A stretch of 64,000 bases of DNA, taken from Morinoia aosen (taxonomy: Eukaryota > Arthropoda > Malacostraca > Amphipoda > Talitridae). Positions 33,540 to 46,500 of the stretch are shown in pieces. A model generated the notes under the pieces. That model ran no database searches and was not told the origin of the DNA. It worked only from the letters and a program-made list of their open reading frames with translations. Positions within the stretch are counted from its first letter, which is position 1. Every line of letters begins with the position of its first letter. Both the position numbers and the translations under genes were made by a program. The stretch covers positions 30,929,422 to 30,993,421 of the forward strand of contig CM059570.1 of NCBI GenBank assembly GCA_030386875.1. Direction: 5' to 3'.

Positions 33540-33935
33540 GAAATGAGTGAATTCTTCAGTGAAGTACCTTTTTTGAAGTTTCAATTTGGCTGGCTATATA
33601 ACTTCTGAGCGTTCGATACTTTTGAATTCACAAGCAATATAATTTTTTGCCTTCGATACCCTTCGATTAGCTGGCAATATCAATTTTAAACCATCGACAC
33701 ACATATTTCAATTTGTTGGTGATAAAATATCTGAACTTTCGATACGTTTTAATTACAGTAACAGGCAAAATTATTTCGGAACTTCCTATACCTTTCAATT
33801 TGTTCGTGATATGATTTTTGAATATTCGATAAACTTCAATTTGCTGCAAAAATAGTTCCTGAACTTTCGATTCTTTGCAATTTGCAGGTGATGTAATTTC
33901 TAAACCTTCTAAATCTTTCAATTTGAATTTTTCTC
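33540..33935. repeat. Degenerate repeat of about 48 bp, about 8 copies
   Basis: Recurring TTTCAATTTG, GATATAATTTCTGAAC and TTTCGATAC modules. The 101-codon minus-strand frame is produced by the repeats. Confidence 0.7.
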
Positions 33936-34559
33936 TCGCAGTGTAGTATCTGTTAGCCAATGCCATTTTCATAGTAAAAAATAATTTGTCGCATTATCCC
34001 AGGTTTCGCGAAGGTTCACTCGCCCTCACCGAGCACGGGTCTAATGAACCAAACAACGAGAGAAACAAGTATCAAACTATGCCAAAGCCTTATGTAAGCA
34101 TCAAAATATGCCAGTATAATAATTTAATTAGCCCGTAAGTAAATGATAAAGTCGTGGAAAACCGAATTAGAATATTTCATTTCGATATGACATTTTAACG
34201 TCCTCTAGAACGGTACTAAGACATAAAGATTGGGCTAAACAAATAATATTCAGTGTCAGTATATCGATCTCTCATAATCCGTCAATCGTAGAATTCATTT
34301 GTGGTGAAATTTCATCGTTTGATTTTAACGTTATGATTTTATTGTCGATCTATTCACTTCATACCCAATAGTGCTCGGAGTGAAGACCTTTTCCTTCCGA
34401 TTTGTGCAAGATTAAAGTTGTCTGGATTCATTCCTAAGACAATTTAATAAAATGCTACGAATTTCCAAATTTGATTTATTGATTAAATTTCCATGTAAGC
34501 CTTTCTGTTCCAACTTAATTTCATACTATCACGTCAATTGCTCTCGGAACATTTATGAT
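33936..34559. other. AT-rich sequence, nothing recognised
   Basis: No array or coding signal. Confidence 0.4.
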
Positions 34560-34770
34560 TGACGTCGTGACATCGAACTAATAGGAGCGCTCAGATTGCA
34601 TCTGACAGCACTGCTAGCCCCAAATAAAGCAAGGCTATTGGTCTAACGGCATGTCACAATGGTGACGTCCCAAGAGGGTTCGATATGAAGCTTTTCTATT
34701 GGCTAGCCGAGCACGAGAAGGTACATTTTTTCGCCCGAAGGAGTGATTTTGACTTCTTTCCACAACCATG
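34560..34770 (-). mobile_element. Diverged copy of the hAT-like MITE
   Basis: The reverse complement aligns with the MITEs at 60052-60602: GACGTC, GAGCGCTCA, CATCTG.CAGCACTGCTA, CTATTGG, and the well-kept TTTCTATTGGCTAGCCGAGC. The right end CTTTCCACAACCATG matches a decayed CCTCTACCGTG terminus. The other terminus was not found. It is older than the 60-kb copies. Confidence 0.7.
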
Positions 34771-34854
34771 GTTTGAACCATTCGTAAAGAAGACCATTTG
34801 TGTTGTACATCAGAACTGTGTGTTACATAACTGTCATAGAAATGTGTCTAAGAA

Positions 34855-35110
34855 CTCTCTACCTGCTTGTTGTCATCCGCATAATCAAATGAATTTTTCA
34901 TGTTAGGGAACACGAAAAGTACTGAATTTCTTTCCTAACGGTGCTGCTACATACTTTTTGTCTTCTGCACAATCAAATGGATTTTTTTATGCTGAGAAAA
35001 AACTAAATTTCTGTTATGGCGGTGCTGCTACATACTTGTTGTCTTCTGTGCACAATCATATTTTTTTTATGTTAAAGGAAATGCTAAATTTCTTCCACGG
35101 CAGTGCAGCA
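34855..35110. repeat. Repeat of about 105 bp, about 2.5 copies
   Basis: Units contain GGTGCTGCTACATACTTGTT, GTCTTCTGCACAATCAAATG and a CTAAATTTCTT end. Confidence 0.75.
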
Positions 35111-35419
35111 GCGGCGGTCCAATTTACGAGAGCGTTTAATCCTCCATTACGAGCGCTGGTTGTTGCAACTCAAGAATGTCTGAGCTCGCTACTTTTGAGC
35201 GGCGAGATGAGGCTTTATATTAAGATTAATGAGCAGCGCTGATGGAAGACACTCCGGGCAAACTGCCTCGCGCAGCGTGCATCTGCATGAGAGATGTTCG
35301 TCGCGCGACGTGAGCTGCTATTTGGTGACAGCCTGCAGACTGACCCTCATAACGTCATGAGTTGTATAATTAATGGGAGTTTGCTGACTGAAGTACATTG
35401 CTAATAGATTATATTAATA
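35111..35419. other. Spacer, no gene seen
   Basis: Slightly GC-richer, with no recognisable feature. Confidence 0.35.
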
Positions 35420-36210
35420 GTATACAGGGTGTCCCGATTCAAGATCATGTTAGTAGTATACAGGGTGTCCGGATTCAAGATCATATTAATAGTATACAGG
35501 GTGTCCGGATTCAAGACATATTAATAGTATACAGGGTGTCCGGATTCAAGATCATATTAATAGTATACAGGGTGTCCGGATTCAAGATCATATTAATAGT
35601 ATACAGGGTGTCCGGATTCAAGATCATATTAATAGTATACAGGGTGTCCGGATTCAAGATCGTATTAATAGTATACAGGGTGTCCGGATTCAAGATCATA
35701 TTAATAGTATACAGGGTGTCCGGATTCAAGATCATATTAATAGTATACAGGGTGTCCGGATTCAAGATCATATTAATAGTATACAGGGTGTTCGGATTTA
35801 AGATCATATTAATAGTACACAGGGTGTCCGGATTCAAGATCATATTAATAGTATACAGGGTGTCCGGATTCAAGATCATATTAATAGTATACAGGGTGTC
35901 CGGATTCAAGATCATATTAATAGTATACAGGGTGTCCGGATTCAAGATCATATTAATAGTATACAGGGTGTTCGGATTCAAGATCATATTAATAGTATAC
36001 AGGGTGTCCGGATTCAAGATCATATTAATAGTATACAGGGTGTTCGGATTCAAGATCATATTAATAGTATACAGGGTGTTCGGATTCAAGAACATATTAA
36101 TAGTATACAGGGTGTCCGGATTCAAGATCGTATTAATAGTATACAGGGTGTCCGGATTCAAGATCATATTAATAGTATACAGGGTGTCCGGATTCAAGAT
36201 CATATTAATA
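35420..36210. repeat. 36-bp minisatellite, about 22 copies
   Basis: Units contain TTAATAGTATACAGGGTGTC then CGGATTCAAGATCATA. Copies are highly uniform, with rare C/T changes at GTGTCCGG and one 3-bp shortened unit. Thirty-six is divisible by three, so long frames run on both strands (286 and 255 codons of a 12-residue repeat). They are not genes. The first unit reads GGGTGTCCCGATTC, closest to a transposon-like end. Confidence 0.97.
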
Positions 36211-36599
36211 CTTTTCCAATTTCTCAACTTTACGAAACAGTTGAAGTTCATCACGTGATAAATTCCAGAGAAATTCACTCAACATTTCATTATTGGCAGA
36301 CTGTCAATCGCTTAAAATGTAATACCTCTGAAGTTTATAAAACGCGTTTTATAGACTGCAAAGATATTACATTAGAGTTATGTATTATTGCACGCCAGAT
36401 GTTTGGGTGTTCACGGTACTAGAGACAGGCAAAATTGACGATCTAGTGGAGGTTGCAAGTGTCTAAGCTGCAGTCATACTGGATGATTTATGAGCAAAAA
36501 CTTTAACACCTGTGCTTTTCAATGAAACGTACTTCAGCCTTTTAGCTTTAATATTTTACCAACTACAGCATTTTTGAATGCTGTCTTGCTTGTTTGCAT
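36211..36599. other. Unique sequence, nothing recognised
   Basis: No feature seen. Confidence 0.35.
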
Positions 36600-36845
36600 T
36601 GTAGAACACTTGTTCGCTTACCTGTATGCTTGTGTGCTTTCATGATAAATTGCTTGATTGCTTGCTTGCTTAGTCACTTGCTAGGTTAGCTGCTTGGTTG
36701 CATTGCTGCTTGCTCGTTTGCTTGCTTGTTCGTTAGCTTACTAGGTCACTCGCTTGGTCACTTGTTTGATTGTTTGCTTGTTTGGTTAGTTTCTCGATGT
36801 TATCGTTGCTCACTTGCTAGCTTGTTCTCTTGCTTGGTTGCTTGG
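36600..36845. repeat. Degenerate CTTG/CTTGCTTG tract
   Basis: Runs such as TTGCTTGCTTG, GCTTGGTTGC and TCACTTGCTAG over about 245 bp, a decayed tetranucleotide array. Confidence 0.8.
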
Positions 36846-36855
36846 GGAGTTGTTT

Positions 36856-36892
36856 CATGGCTACAGCCATCACAAAGATTGCTGTAGCCATG
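36856..36892. other. Perfect 12-bp hairpin
   Basis: CATGGCTACAGC at 36856-36867 and its exact reverse complement GCTGTAGCCATG at 36881-36892, with a 13-base loop. No poly-T or promoter context tells its role. Confidence 0.7.
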
Positions 36893-37284
36893 ATCATTTT
36901 TCCATGCACGAAGTAAAAGTAAATCTTGCAATAAAAAAGTTTTTTCGTAATAATGCGCGTACTTGTGCCACATTAACCTTTCAAATTTTAAACCTTTCAA
37001 ATCTTTCGAAAAATCACCAAACAGCAAAAATCAGCAAACGCTCGCGATGCTTGCACCATGACACCTGCAACACAGCGTTAATTCCTCTGGCTTTTATTAC
37101 TTTACGCCTGCAAATAATTCGTTAGCTCCGCTCTCGTTGCGAGCGCAGCGTGTTCCATTAAGCACACTCCATTAAAGCCTCAACTGGGGCGTCCATTTTA
37201 ATAATTCTATTTTATCGCGTTCTGACGTAAGGCTTTTGGTAACATAAAACCAACTTGTGTAGTGGGGAGTTATTTTTTCAGCTG
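36893..37284. other. Unique sequence, no gene seen
   Basis: Overlapping 75- and 103-codon frames on opposite strands at 36800-37125 are unrecognised. Confidence 0.35.
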
Positions 37285-37660
37285 AACTGGCCAGCTGACT
37301 TGGCTAATTGACCTGATCGGCTGAACTGGCCAGCTCACCTGACTAGCTCACCTGACCAGCTCACCTGATCAGCTCACCTGACCAGCTCACCTGACCAGCT
37401 CACCTGGCCAGCTCACCTAACCAGCTCACTTGACCAGCTCACCTGACCACCTCACTTGACCAGCTCACCTGACCAGCTCCCCTGACCACCTCACCTGACC
37501 AGCTCACCTGACCAGCTCACCTGACCAGCTCACCTGACCAGCTCACCTGACCAGCTCACCTGACCAGCTCACCTGACCAGCTCACCTGACCAGCTCACCT
37601 GACCAGCTCACCTGACCAGCTCACCTGACCAGCTCACCTGACCAGCTCACCTGACCAACT
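37285..37660. repeat. 13-bp minisatellite CTGACCAGCTCAC
   Basis: About 27 copies; the right half is essentially identical, and the left has variants (CTGGCCAG, CTGACCACC, CTGATCAG). Confidence 0.97.
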
Positions 37661-37734
37661 GTCAACATTCCTGACTCAGCGCCAGTCAAGTGAAATATAT
37701 TTTAGAGCCACGTTTCTGAATGCAATAGAATAAC

Positions 37735-38245
37735 ACTCACACCAATTTTACATCACATGGAACAAATTTTTGTATCACACTCGAACCAATTATACTTCAC
37801 ATTTGAATTCTGACATCACACCCTCACCAAGTGTGCATCACACTCTAACCAATTTTACAACACACTAACAAATTTTTATACCACGCTCTGACCAAATTTA
37901 CATCACACTTTTTCCAATTTTACAACACACGCTCACCAATTTCCCATCACATTCTCACCAATTTTTACATCACATTTGATCAATTTTACATCACACTCTC
38001 ACCAATTTCACATCACATTCTCACCAATTTTTACATCACATTCGATCAATTTTACATCACACTGTCACCAATTTCACATCACATTCTCACCAATTTTTAC
38101 ATCACATTCGATCAATTTTACATCACACTCTCCCCATATTCCACTTCAAATTCGACCAATTTACATCACACTCTCACCCATTTTTACTTTACCCACAGAC
38201 CAATTTTAGATGACATTTGAACAATTTTTGCATCACCCTCTCACC
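37735..38245. repeat. Degenerate repeat of about 22-32 bp
   Basis: Units of the form CATCACACTCTCACCAATTT with TACATCACATTCGATCAATT. A longer duplicated block of about 60 bp lies at 37960-38130. Confidence 0.85.
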
Positions 38246-39390
38246 AGACGGCGCTGTGTTCGTAACCGTTACCATGGTCACGAAAACTCAATATGTGTTC
38301 AATATATTTCCAAACTTACATCGAGCGAGCATGCTAGAGGAACTTAACTACTGAACTAAATTGTCATTTGGCTTCTTGGCTTCTCGTCAAATTATTTATT
38401 CACGCGACAGCCGCGGCGGCTAAGACGGAAGTTTTGCATTCATTTCAAATTAGAGGTAGTTTCAAAGATCAATTTTGAAAACATCGAACATTAAATAGAC
38501 GGAGCCTTCATTTAGTTTTCATTAAGTTTTTTCACAAAGTTGAGTTTGTGACCGTTAGTCGGTGATCAGTATTATGAAAATCTCGTTCGTGACCACCGGT
38601 GGGTCACGTCGCAATCAAAGTATTAATCGTTTTAAGCCTTTAATTCCTAAACGTTCATTGGACCTGTCAACTGAACTTGGTGCTGCATCTGGCAACCGTA
38701 CTCTGTTGCCAGATGAAGAAGCCTCTTTCTTGCTAAATTGTCTTGAAAAGGGTACATTGAATATATTGACCAAAAATGCCAATACTATAACGCCAGCGTT
38801 TCTTTGAGGCTTAATTGCCTGCCTGCATTGCTATATTAATTAGATGTTTTTAAAGGGTTGTCTTTAGCGTGCGTGCTTTACAACTTTTTTATATCTTCAT
38901 TGATATAAAACAACGACTTTTGACTTTTCAGCAATGGGGAAATGAGAAAGATAATGTTTAATAAATGATTATCTATGATCTTTCTATTAATTATCCATGA
39001 ATTAATTATCCTTTAATTATTCATTTAATAATTGGCTTAGCCCTAATTTAATTTTAATTTACAACAATAGGGAAGTTTGTCTTCGACAATAATATTGAGT
39101 TTAGCCAACATTAATTTATAAAAAGAGCTCGATAAATTTGTAAGTTCAGCTTAAATATATCGACTTATACTCTATTTGTCACAGCTCTGACATTAGAGAA
39201 GAATTATTGAAGGCTAATCGAATGAATAACTTCACCGAACAAATACTGAGAAGTCAATACCTGGTATTTACGACAGATGTGATCAATAAGAAAGCCATTA
39301 TTTTGATATAGAGGCAGTAATAAAAACCATTTCATGACATACCCATTCGGGCATTTTTTAGATTTTTGGGCCTTTATACGATGCAATTTT
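38246..39390 (+). other. Unique sequence with an unassigned 81-codon frame (38562-38807)
   Basis: The frame starts MISIMKISFVTTGGSRRNQS and includes IPKRSLDLSTELGAASGNRT and LPDEEASFLLNCLEKGTLN. It has balanced composition and no internal repeats. No family is recognised and no flanking splice evidence is claimed. It could be a small exon, a fragment of an element or chance. The remainder is AT-rich with no gene. Confidence 0.25.
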
Positions 39391-39632
39391 ATGGGCAGTG
39401 TGGCCTGATGATGCGATTTCATGTGGCCTAATGATGAGGTTTTATGGGCAGTGTGGCCTGATGATGCGATTTCATGTGGCCTAATGATGAGGTTTTATGG
39501 GCAGTGTGGCCTGATGATGCGATTTCATGTGGCTACAATGATGAGGTTTTATGGGCAGTGTGGCCTGATGATGCGATTTCATGTGGCCTAATGATGAGGT
39601 TTTATGGGCAGTGTGGCCTAATGATGAGATTT
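39391..39632. repeat. Repeat of about 53 bp, about 4.5 copies
   Basis: Units contain GGGCAGTGTGGCCTGATGAT, GCGATTTCATGTGGC and CTAATGATGAGGTTTTAT. Confidence 0.9.
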
Positions 39633-39964
39633 TATGAATTTTTCTTGTCAAAAACCTTCAGGAAATTTTTCCGATATAATTTCATAATAAAGATAACTGT
39701 AAATAACGTCGGAGGTTAAAAGAAGCAGCCACAGGCATCTCTGTTGAAGAGAAGTTACACGAAGCACACGCAAGCGAAAGATGCTACCGAAACTCCTAAT
39801 TTTCCTTAGGATATTGGAAATTATTCAGAATAATGCCAACGGAAAATATTACTAATTAGTGAGTGTAGGTTAGCTTCAACCCCTTGCTGCAAGCCTAGAG
39901 GGTGGGGTAAAAAACTGAAAATTTTGTCCTTTTAGCTTCCGAATTTTTAACTACTTGTTGTGCT
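39633..39964. other. Spacer, no gene seen
   Basis: No feature. Confidence 0.35.
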
Positions 39965-40125
39965 ATTACTACTACCATCATTACAACCACCGTCATTACA
40001 ACCACCGCCATTACAACCACCGTCATCACAACCACCGCCATTACAACCACCGTCATTACAACCACCGCCATTACAACCACCGCCATTACAACCACCGCCA
40101 TTACAACCACCGCCATTACAACAAA
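39965..40125. repeat. 15-bp array CACCGCCATTACAAC
   Basis: About 10 copies with C/T and T/C variants, open in several frames because 15 is divisible by three. Confidence 0.95.
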
Positions 40126-40309
40126 TTGCTTTGTTCACCATGTTCTAGTTAAACAACTATAGTTATATCGTGTAAAGTATCTACAATTCTTTTTTCAGCT
40201 CTGGTTATTTTATAAAATGATAGCCATTTCATTAACATAAAGTTGCCATCAAAGTTGACCACGATACAAAAAAAATAGAACTGCATTATGAAACTGGGTC
40301 TCTTCTATA

Positions 40310-40590
40310 AGCCATGCTCAAAAACAACCAATATGAACTTAAAAAACAAACAATATTCGCATTGAAAACAACCAATACTCACATTTAAAAACAACCAATA
40401 ATCACATTCGAAAACAGCTAATCATCTTATGAACAAAAATGATCACATTAAAAACAAACAATTGTCATATTAAAAACAATTATGAAATTAAAAACAACCA
40501 ATAATCTCATTAAAGAAGACTAATCACGTACGAAAACAATAATCACATTAAAAACAACCTATAATCATATTAAAAAAAGAAAAACACAAA
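40310..40590. repeat. AT-rich repeat of about 22 bp (AAAAACAACCAATAATCACA)
   Basis: About 12 diverged units. Confidence 0.8.
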
Positions 40591-42999
40591 AAAATGATAA
40601 AATATGCTGGGAATTGAGAGGAAATTTTCATTTACTAATTAAATTATTCTCACTCATCTGATCTCATGTGAAAGATTCGCAGTCAGAACAAAAACAAGCC
40701 AACATAAAATCAAACAAATCACGCGTGAAACTTCTGTAAGAATCCGTATAAAAATAAATAATTTGTTGCTTCTGATCAAACCCTCAGGAACAACATAAAC
40801 ATGGTAAGATAAAATTAAAAAATGAATATAAAATATCTGGAAAAAAAATTGTGTAAAGTTGAATAATTCTTTTGCATCTAATCGAACGCTGTGTTCGATG
40901 CATTCTTCCACTTGGAACTTACGTGACTTCCTCTCTCCTGTCCTTTGTTTACCCTTCTTTCTCGCACGACCACAACAATAGATCGAGTAATCGTATTCAT
41001 TGAATTTGTCTCCGGTCTTCTGAACATTTCACCTCCCTCCAACTCGTAAAAATTTCATGACACATCTCATTTTACATTTCCTATGTACATCACATGATTT
41101 CAAGTGAATAAGTTCCTTTGTGTGGAGAATGTGTCAGTAAATTCAAGAAAAACACGCAGTAAATACAGTGGTAAATACAGTGGTTCATATTTTCTCAGTT
41201 CACTTTCACTTCTGGTTTCATGACTGGGCTTATGCTTAATTTTCCCGCTGAGGCTTAGGGAAAAACGCTGCGTTCCAGTGAAATTGATCTGATTGTCTTC
41301 CTAGATGCAACAACTTCAAATGTGAACCCTTTACATTTTTTACTACCCTAGTCGCTATTCGCTTTATGTAGTATAGCAGAAGTTATTACACAACACGCTT
41401 GAAGTTTAATTACACTATAGAAGTTAAGAGCAAGAGGAAGTACTAGTGGCTCACCTATCGCATGGAGAAAAGTTTAATTCTACGAATTCTACACTTTACA
41501 AGTCTCTCATTTCCGGTAAGGGGGCAACAACTATTGTATTTGTGAGAAAAAACACTGAGAGGAGGAAAATGTGTTCTGAGCGTTGTGTTAGTTAGTACTT
41601 GTGCCTTAGAACTTCAAGTTTCGGGACAATTTCTGATTCATTCATGTGATATTTTGTGTTGACTAGCAGAGCGAAGTTGAAGTATGCCAAGTTTATTATT
41701 GTGGCACGTGTGTTATGAAAATCTCTGAACATTTAAATATACCTGGTAGTGTAACTAATGTGCTATGAACGTAACCTTTGATTGCAAGTTTGCTTCTACT
41801 GATGACCACTATTAATTTATTTAAGGCTTTAGTTTTGCGTATTGATTACTTACGTAAGGAGAATATAGGTGCAATGTACAACATTTGAAGTTTAGTAAAG
41901 TTATTTTTCTTCAATTATTTTCTTTTTTCTTTTATTATTTTATTTTTCTTCAATTATTTTTTCTTTAATTATTTAGTCAAGCTATTTTTCTTTTATTGAA
42001 TGATCTTTAGAAACTTGAACACGAAGAAAACAATCATTATTAAAATTTTCTAAATATTTTGAAATTAGACCTTGTGAAATTCTAATAAATATGATTTTTT
42101 TACTGCTTTCTTATTTTTCAAGTTTAGTTAGACGAAATTAAAAAAATTCCAAATAGGAATCCTCGAGATCTTAATAGGTTACAGTTCCGCATAAATCTAC
42201 ACTTTAGGAGTCTGTGTAGCCCATTATAAATCCGGAGCCCCAAAAACACAATCCATTAAAGCTCTTTTATGTAAATCTTATATTTTTGAGACAACAACTA
42301 CATGTACAGCATTGATATGAAATTTTTTTATTATTCTTCGATGCATAGAAATTAGGGTATTCAAACTAGGGAATAGGAAATGGAGGATCACAAAAATTGT
42401 AAAAATATACTCGTTGGACCTCCATAAAGAGATTCGTCCCATCCAAGAAACTGTGTGTTATGGCGAGCATTTAGGAGAATAAAGTAAGTTCTGCTAATAA
42501 ACGTTCTAATGAAATTTTCATTCCAGTGCTTCACTAGATAATTGTTCACTTCGCTAAGTAATCACTGCCCAAAATTTCCAAAACTTTGTGTATAAACGCC
42601 TGGAAATTAATCGATAGATATTTAGTGAGTAAAAAACACATGAAAACCAATTCAAGCAGTTGGCACTCTTTGACTTAAAATTTCACACCGAGAAATTCTA
42701 AGATCGAAGAAATCGTACGATTTTAAGTACCAAAGTCGCTTTTATAAGATGAATTTGAGTACACATTTGTTGCCCTCTAATATTCCTGTAAGGTTTGAAC
42801 TTAATAAGTTACCACTTAATTGAAAGATCTTACGTGATCGTACAGGGAAATAATGAGTTCCTTCAATGAAGGTTACAAATTTTGCCACTCATCGACCTAT
42901 TTGTCAACATTCAAATGATTTAAAAAGTCAAAACACCTCAGTATTGCACACAGTACATTGTGACAAGTGCAAACTGACCAAGAGCCATCTCAACTGGGT
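40591..42999. other. AT-rich unique sequence, no gene seen
   Basis: A TTTTCTTCAATTATT low-complexity tract lies at about 41905-42000. No open frame over 85 codons and no recognised element. Confidence 0.4.
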
Positions 43000-43262
43000 A
43001 GGAGTTCTGATGGTTGGGTTGGGATTCAATCGAGTTCTGATGGTTGGGTTGGAATTCAATCGAGTTCTGATGGTTGGGTTGGGGTTCCATCGAGTTCTGA
43101 TGGTTGGGTTGGGATTCAATAGAATTCTGATGGTTGGGTTGGGATTCCATCGAGTTCTGATGGTTGGGTTGGGATTCAATCGAGTTCTGATGGTTGGGTT
43201 GGGATTCAATCGAGTTCTGATGTTTGGGTTGGGATTCAATCGAGTTCTGATGATTAGGTTGA
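43000..43262. repeat. 30-bp minisatellite, small array (about 9 copies)
   Basis: Unit GTTCTGATGGTTGGGTTGGG + ATTCAATCGA. This is the same family as the 5.9 kb array at 47505-53435, which has CTC for CTG and ATCC for ATTC. The two arrays are on the same strand and lie on either side of the 19-bp array. Confidence 0.97.
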
Positions 43263-43534
43263 TTGAGTTTTTACGGCAAGTTTGAGAAGCTTGAACTTCA
43301 CGGGCATCGATTCGTCGTGTTCTCTGAATAATTTGAATGCCGTGAGGAATGCCGGGCTGTCATCTTCATATCAAATCAATGAGCATTCCTCAAAGCTTTA
43401 TAAAAACTAATCATGCATTGCTGTGGAGCAAGAAAACGGCAGTCGATAGTGAAATAATAGTTTACGTCGACAGTTTTTTGCGCTCTTCGGAAAGGATTGT
43501 TGTTAAATTATTCAAGACGTTTTGCGGCACAAAC
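43263..43534. other. Spacer between arrays
   Basis: No feature. The plus frame entering the array from 43349 has no recognisable start domain. Confidence 0.35.
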
Positions 43535-46500
43535 GACACATTACGACACACAGGACACATTACGACACACAGGACACACTACGACACACTGGACACATTA
43601 CGACACACAGGACACACTACGACACACAGGACACATCACGACACACAGGACACACTATGACACACAGGACACATTACAACACACAGGACACATTACGACA
43701 CAAAAGACACATTACGACACACAGGACACATCACGACACACAGGACACACTACGACACATAGGACACATCACGACACACAAGACACACTACGACACATAG
43801 GACACATCACGACACACAAGACACACTATGACACACAGGACACATTACGACACACAGGACACATCACGTCACACAGGACACACTACGACACACAGGACAC
43901 ACCAAGACACACAGGACACACTATGACACGCAGGACACATTACGATACACAGAACACATCACGACACACAGGACACACTACGACACACAGGACACATCAC
44001 GACACACAAGACACACAACGACACACAGGACACAATACGACTCACAGGACACATCACGACACACAGGACACACCATGCCACACAGGACACATTACGACAC
44101 ACAGAACACATCACGACACAAAGGACACACTACGACACACAGGACACACAGCGACACACAGGACACATCACGACACACAGGACAAATCACGACACACAGG
44201 ACACATCACAACACACAGGACACACAACGACACACAGAACACATCACGACGCACAGGACACATCACGTCACACAGGACACACTACGACACACAGGAAACA
44301 ACACGACACACAGGACAGATTACGACGCACAGGACACATCACGACACACAGGACGCATCACGACACACAGGACACATCACGACACACAGGACACACTATG
44401 ACACACAGGACACATTACGACACACAGGACACATTACGACACACAGGACACATTACGACACACAGGACACACTACGACACACTGGACACATCATGACACA
44501 CAGGACACACTATGACACACAGGACACATTACGACACACAGGACACATTACGACACAAAAGACACATTACGACACACAGGACACATCACGACACACAGGA
44601 CACACTAAGACACATAGGACACATCACGACACACAGGACACACTATGACACACAGGACACATTACGACACACAGGACACATTACGACACACAGGACACAC
44701 TACGACACACTGGACACATTACGACACACAGGGCACACTACGACACACTGGACACATCACGACACACAGGACACACTATAACACACAGGACACATTACGA
44801 CACACAGGACACATTACGACACGAAGGACACATTACGACACACAGGACACATTATGACACACAGGACACACTACGACACATAGGACACATCACGACACAC
44901 AGGACACACTATGACACACTGGACACATCACGACACACAGGACACACTATGACACACAGGACACATTACGACACACAGGGTACATTACGACACAAAGGAC
45001 ACATTACGACACACAGGACACATCAAGACACACAAGACACACTACGACACATAGGACACATCACGACACACAAGACACACTATGACACATAGGACACATT
45101 ACGACACACAGGACACATCACGTCACACAGGACACACTACGACACACAGGACACATCAAGACACACAGGACACACTATGACACGCAGGACACATTACGAT
45201 ACACAGGACACATCACGACACACAGGACACACTACGACACGCAGGACACATCACGACACACAAGACACACAAAGACACACAGGACACAATACGACTCACA
45301 GGACACATCACGACACACAAGACACACCATGCCACACAGGACACATTACGACACACAGGACACATCACGACACACAGGACACATCACGACACAAAGGACA
45401 CACTACGACACACAGGACACACAGCGACACACAGGACACATCACGACACACAGGACACATCACGACACACAGGACACATCACAACACACAGGACACACAA
45501 CGACACACAGAACACATCACGACGCACAGGACACACTACGACACACAGGACACATCACGACACACAGGACACACAACGACACACAGAACGCATCACGTCA
45601 CACAGGACACACTACGACACACAGGAAACAACACGACACACAGGATAGATTACGCCGCACAGGACACATCACGACACACAGGACGCATCACGACACACAG
45701 GACACATCACGACACACAGGACACACTATGACACACAGAACACATTACGACACACAGGACACATTACGACACAAAGGACACATTACGACACACAGGACAC
45801 ATCACGACACACAGGACACACTACGGCACATAGGACACATTACGACACACAGGACACACTACGACACACTGGACACATCACGACACACAGGACACACTAT
45901 GACACACAGGACACACAACGACACACTGGACACATCAAAACACACAGGACACACTATGACACACAGGACACATTACGACACACAGGGCACATTACGACAC
46001 AAAGGACACATTACGACACACAGGACACACAACGACACACAGGACACAATACGACTCACAGGACACATCACGACACACAGGATACACCATGCCACACAGG
46101 ACACACTACGACACACAGGACACATCACGACACACAGGACACATCACGTCACACAGGACACACTACGACACGCAGGACACATCACGACACACAGGACACA
46201 CTATGACACGCAGGACACATTACGATACACAGGACACATCACGACACACAGGACACACTACGGCACACAGGACACATCACGGCACACAGGACACACCATG
46301 CCACACAGGACACATTACGACACACAGGACACATCACGACACACAGGACACATCACGACACACAGGACACATCACGACACACAGGACACATCACGACACA
46401 CAGGACAGATTACGACGCACAGGACGCATCACGACACACAGGACACATCACGACACACAGGACGCATCACGACACACAGGACAGATTACGACGCACAGGA

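Noticed and set aside
34668-34690. tRNA B-box-like GGGTTCGATATG
   Set aside because: No A box or cloverleaf could be formed; the segment belongs to a diverged MITE.
35398-36278. 286-codon plus and 255-codon minus periodic frames
   Set aside because: 36-bp array read in two directions; no non-repetitive domain and no start context.
43497-44648. 383-codon and overlapping T/H/D-rich frames
   Set aside because: Product of the 19-bp array in rotating frames; several plus frames are equally open.
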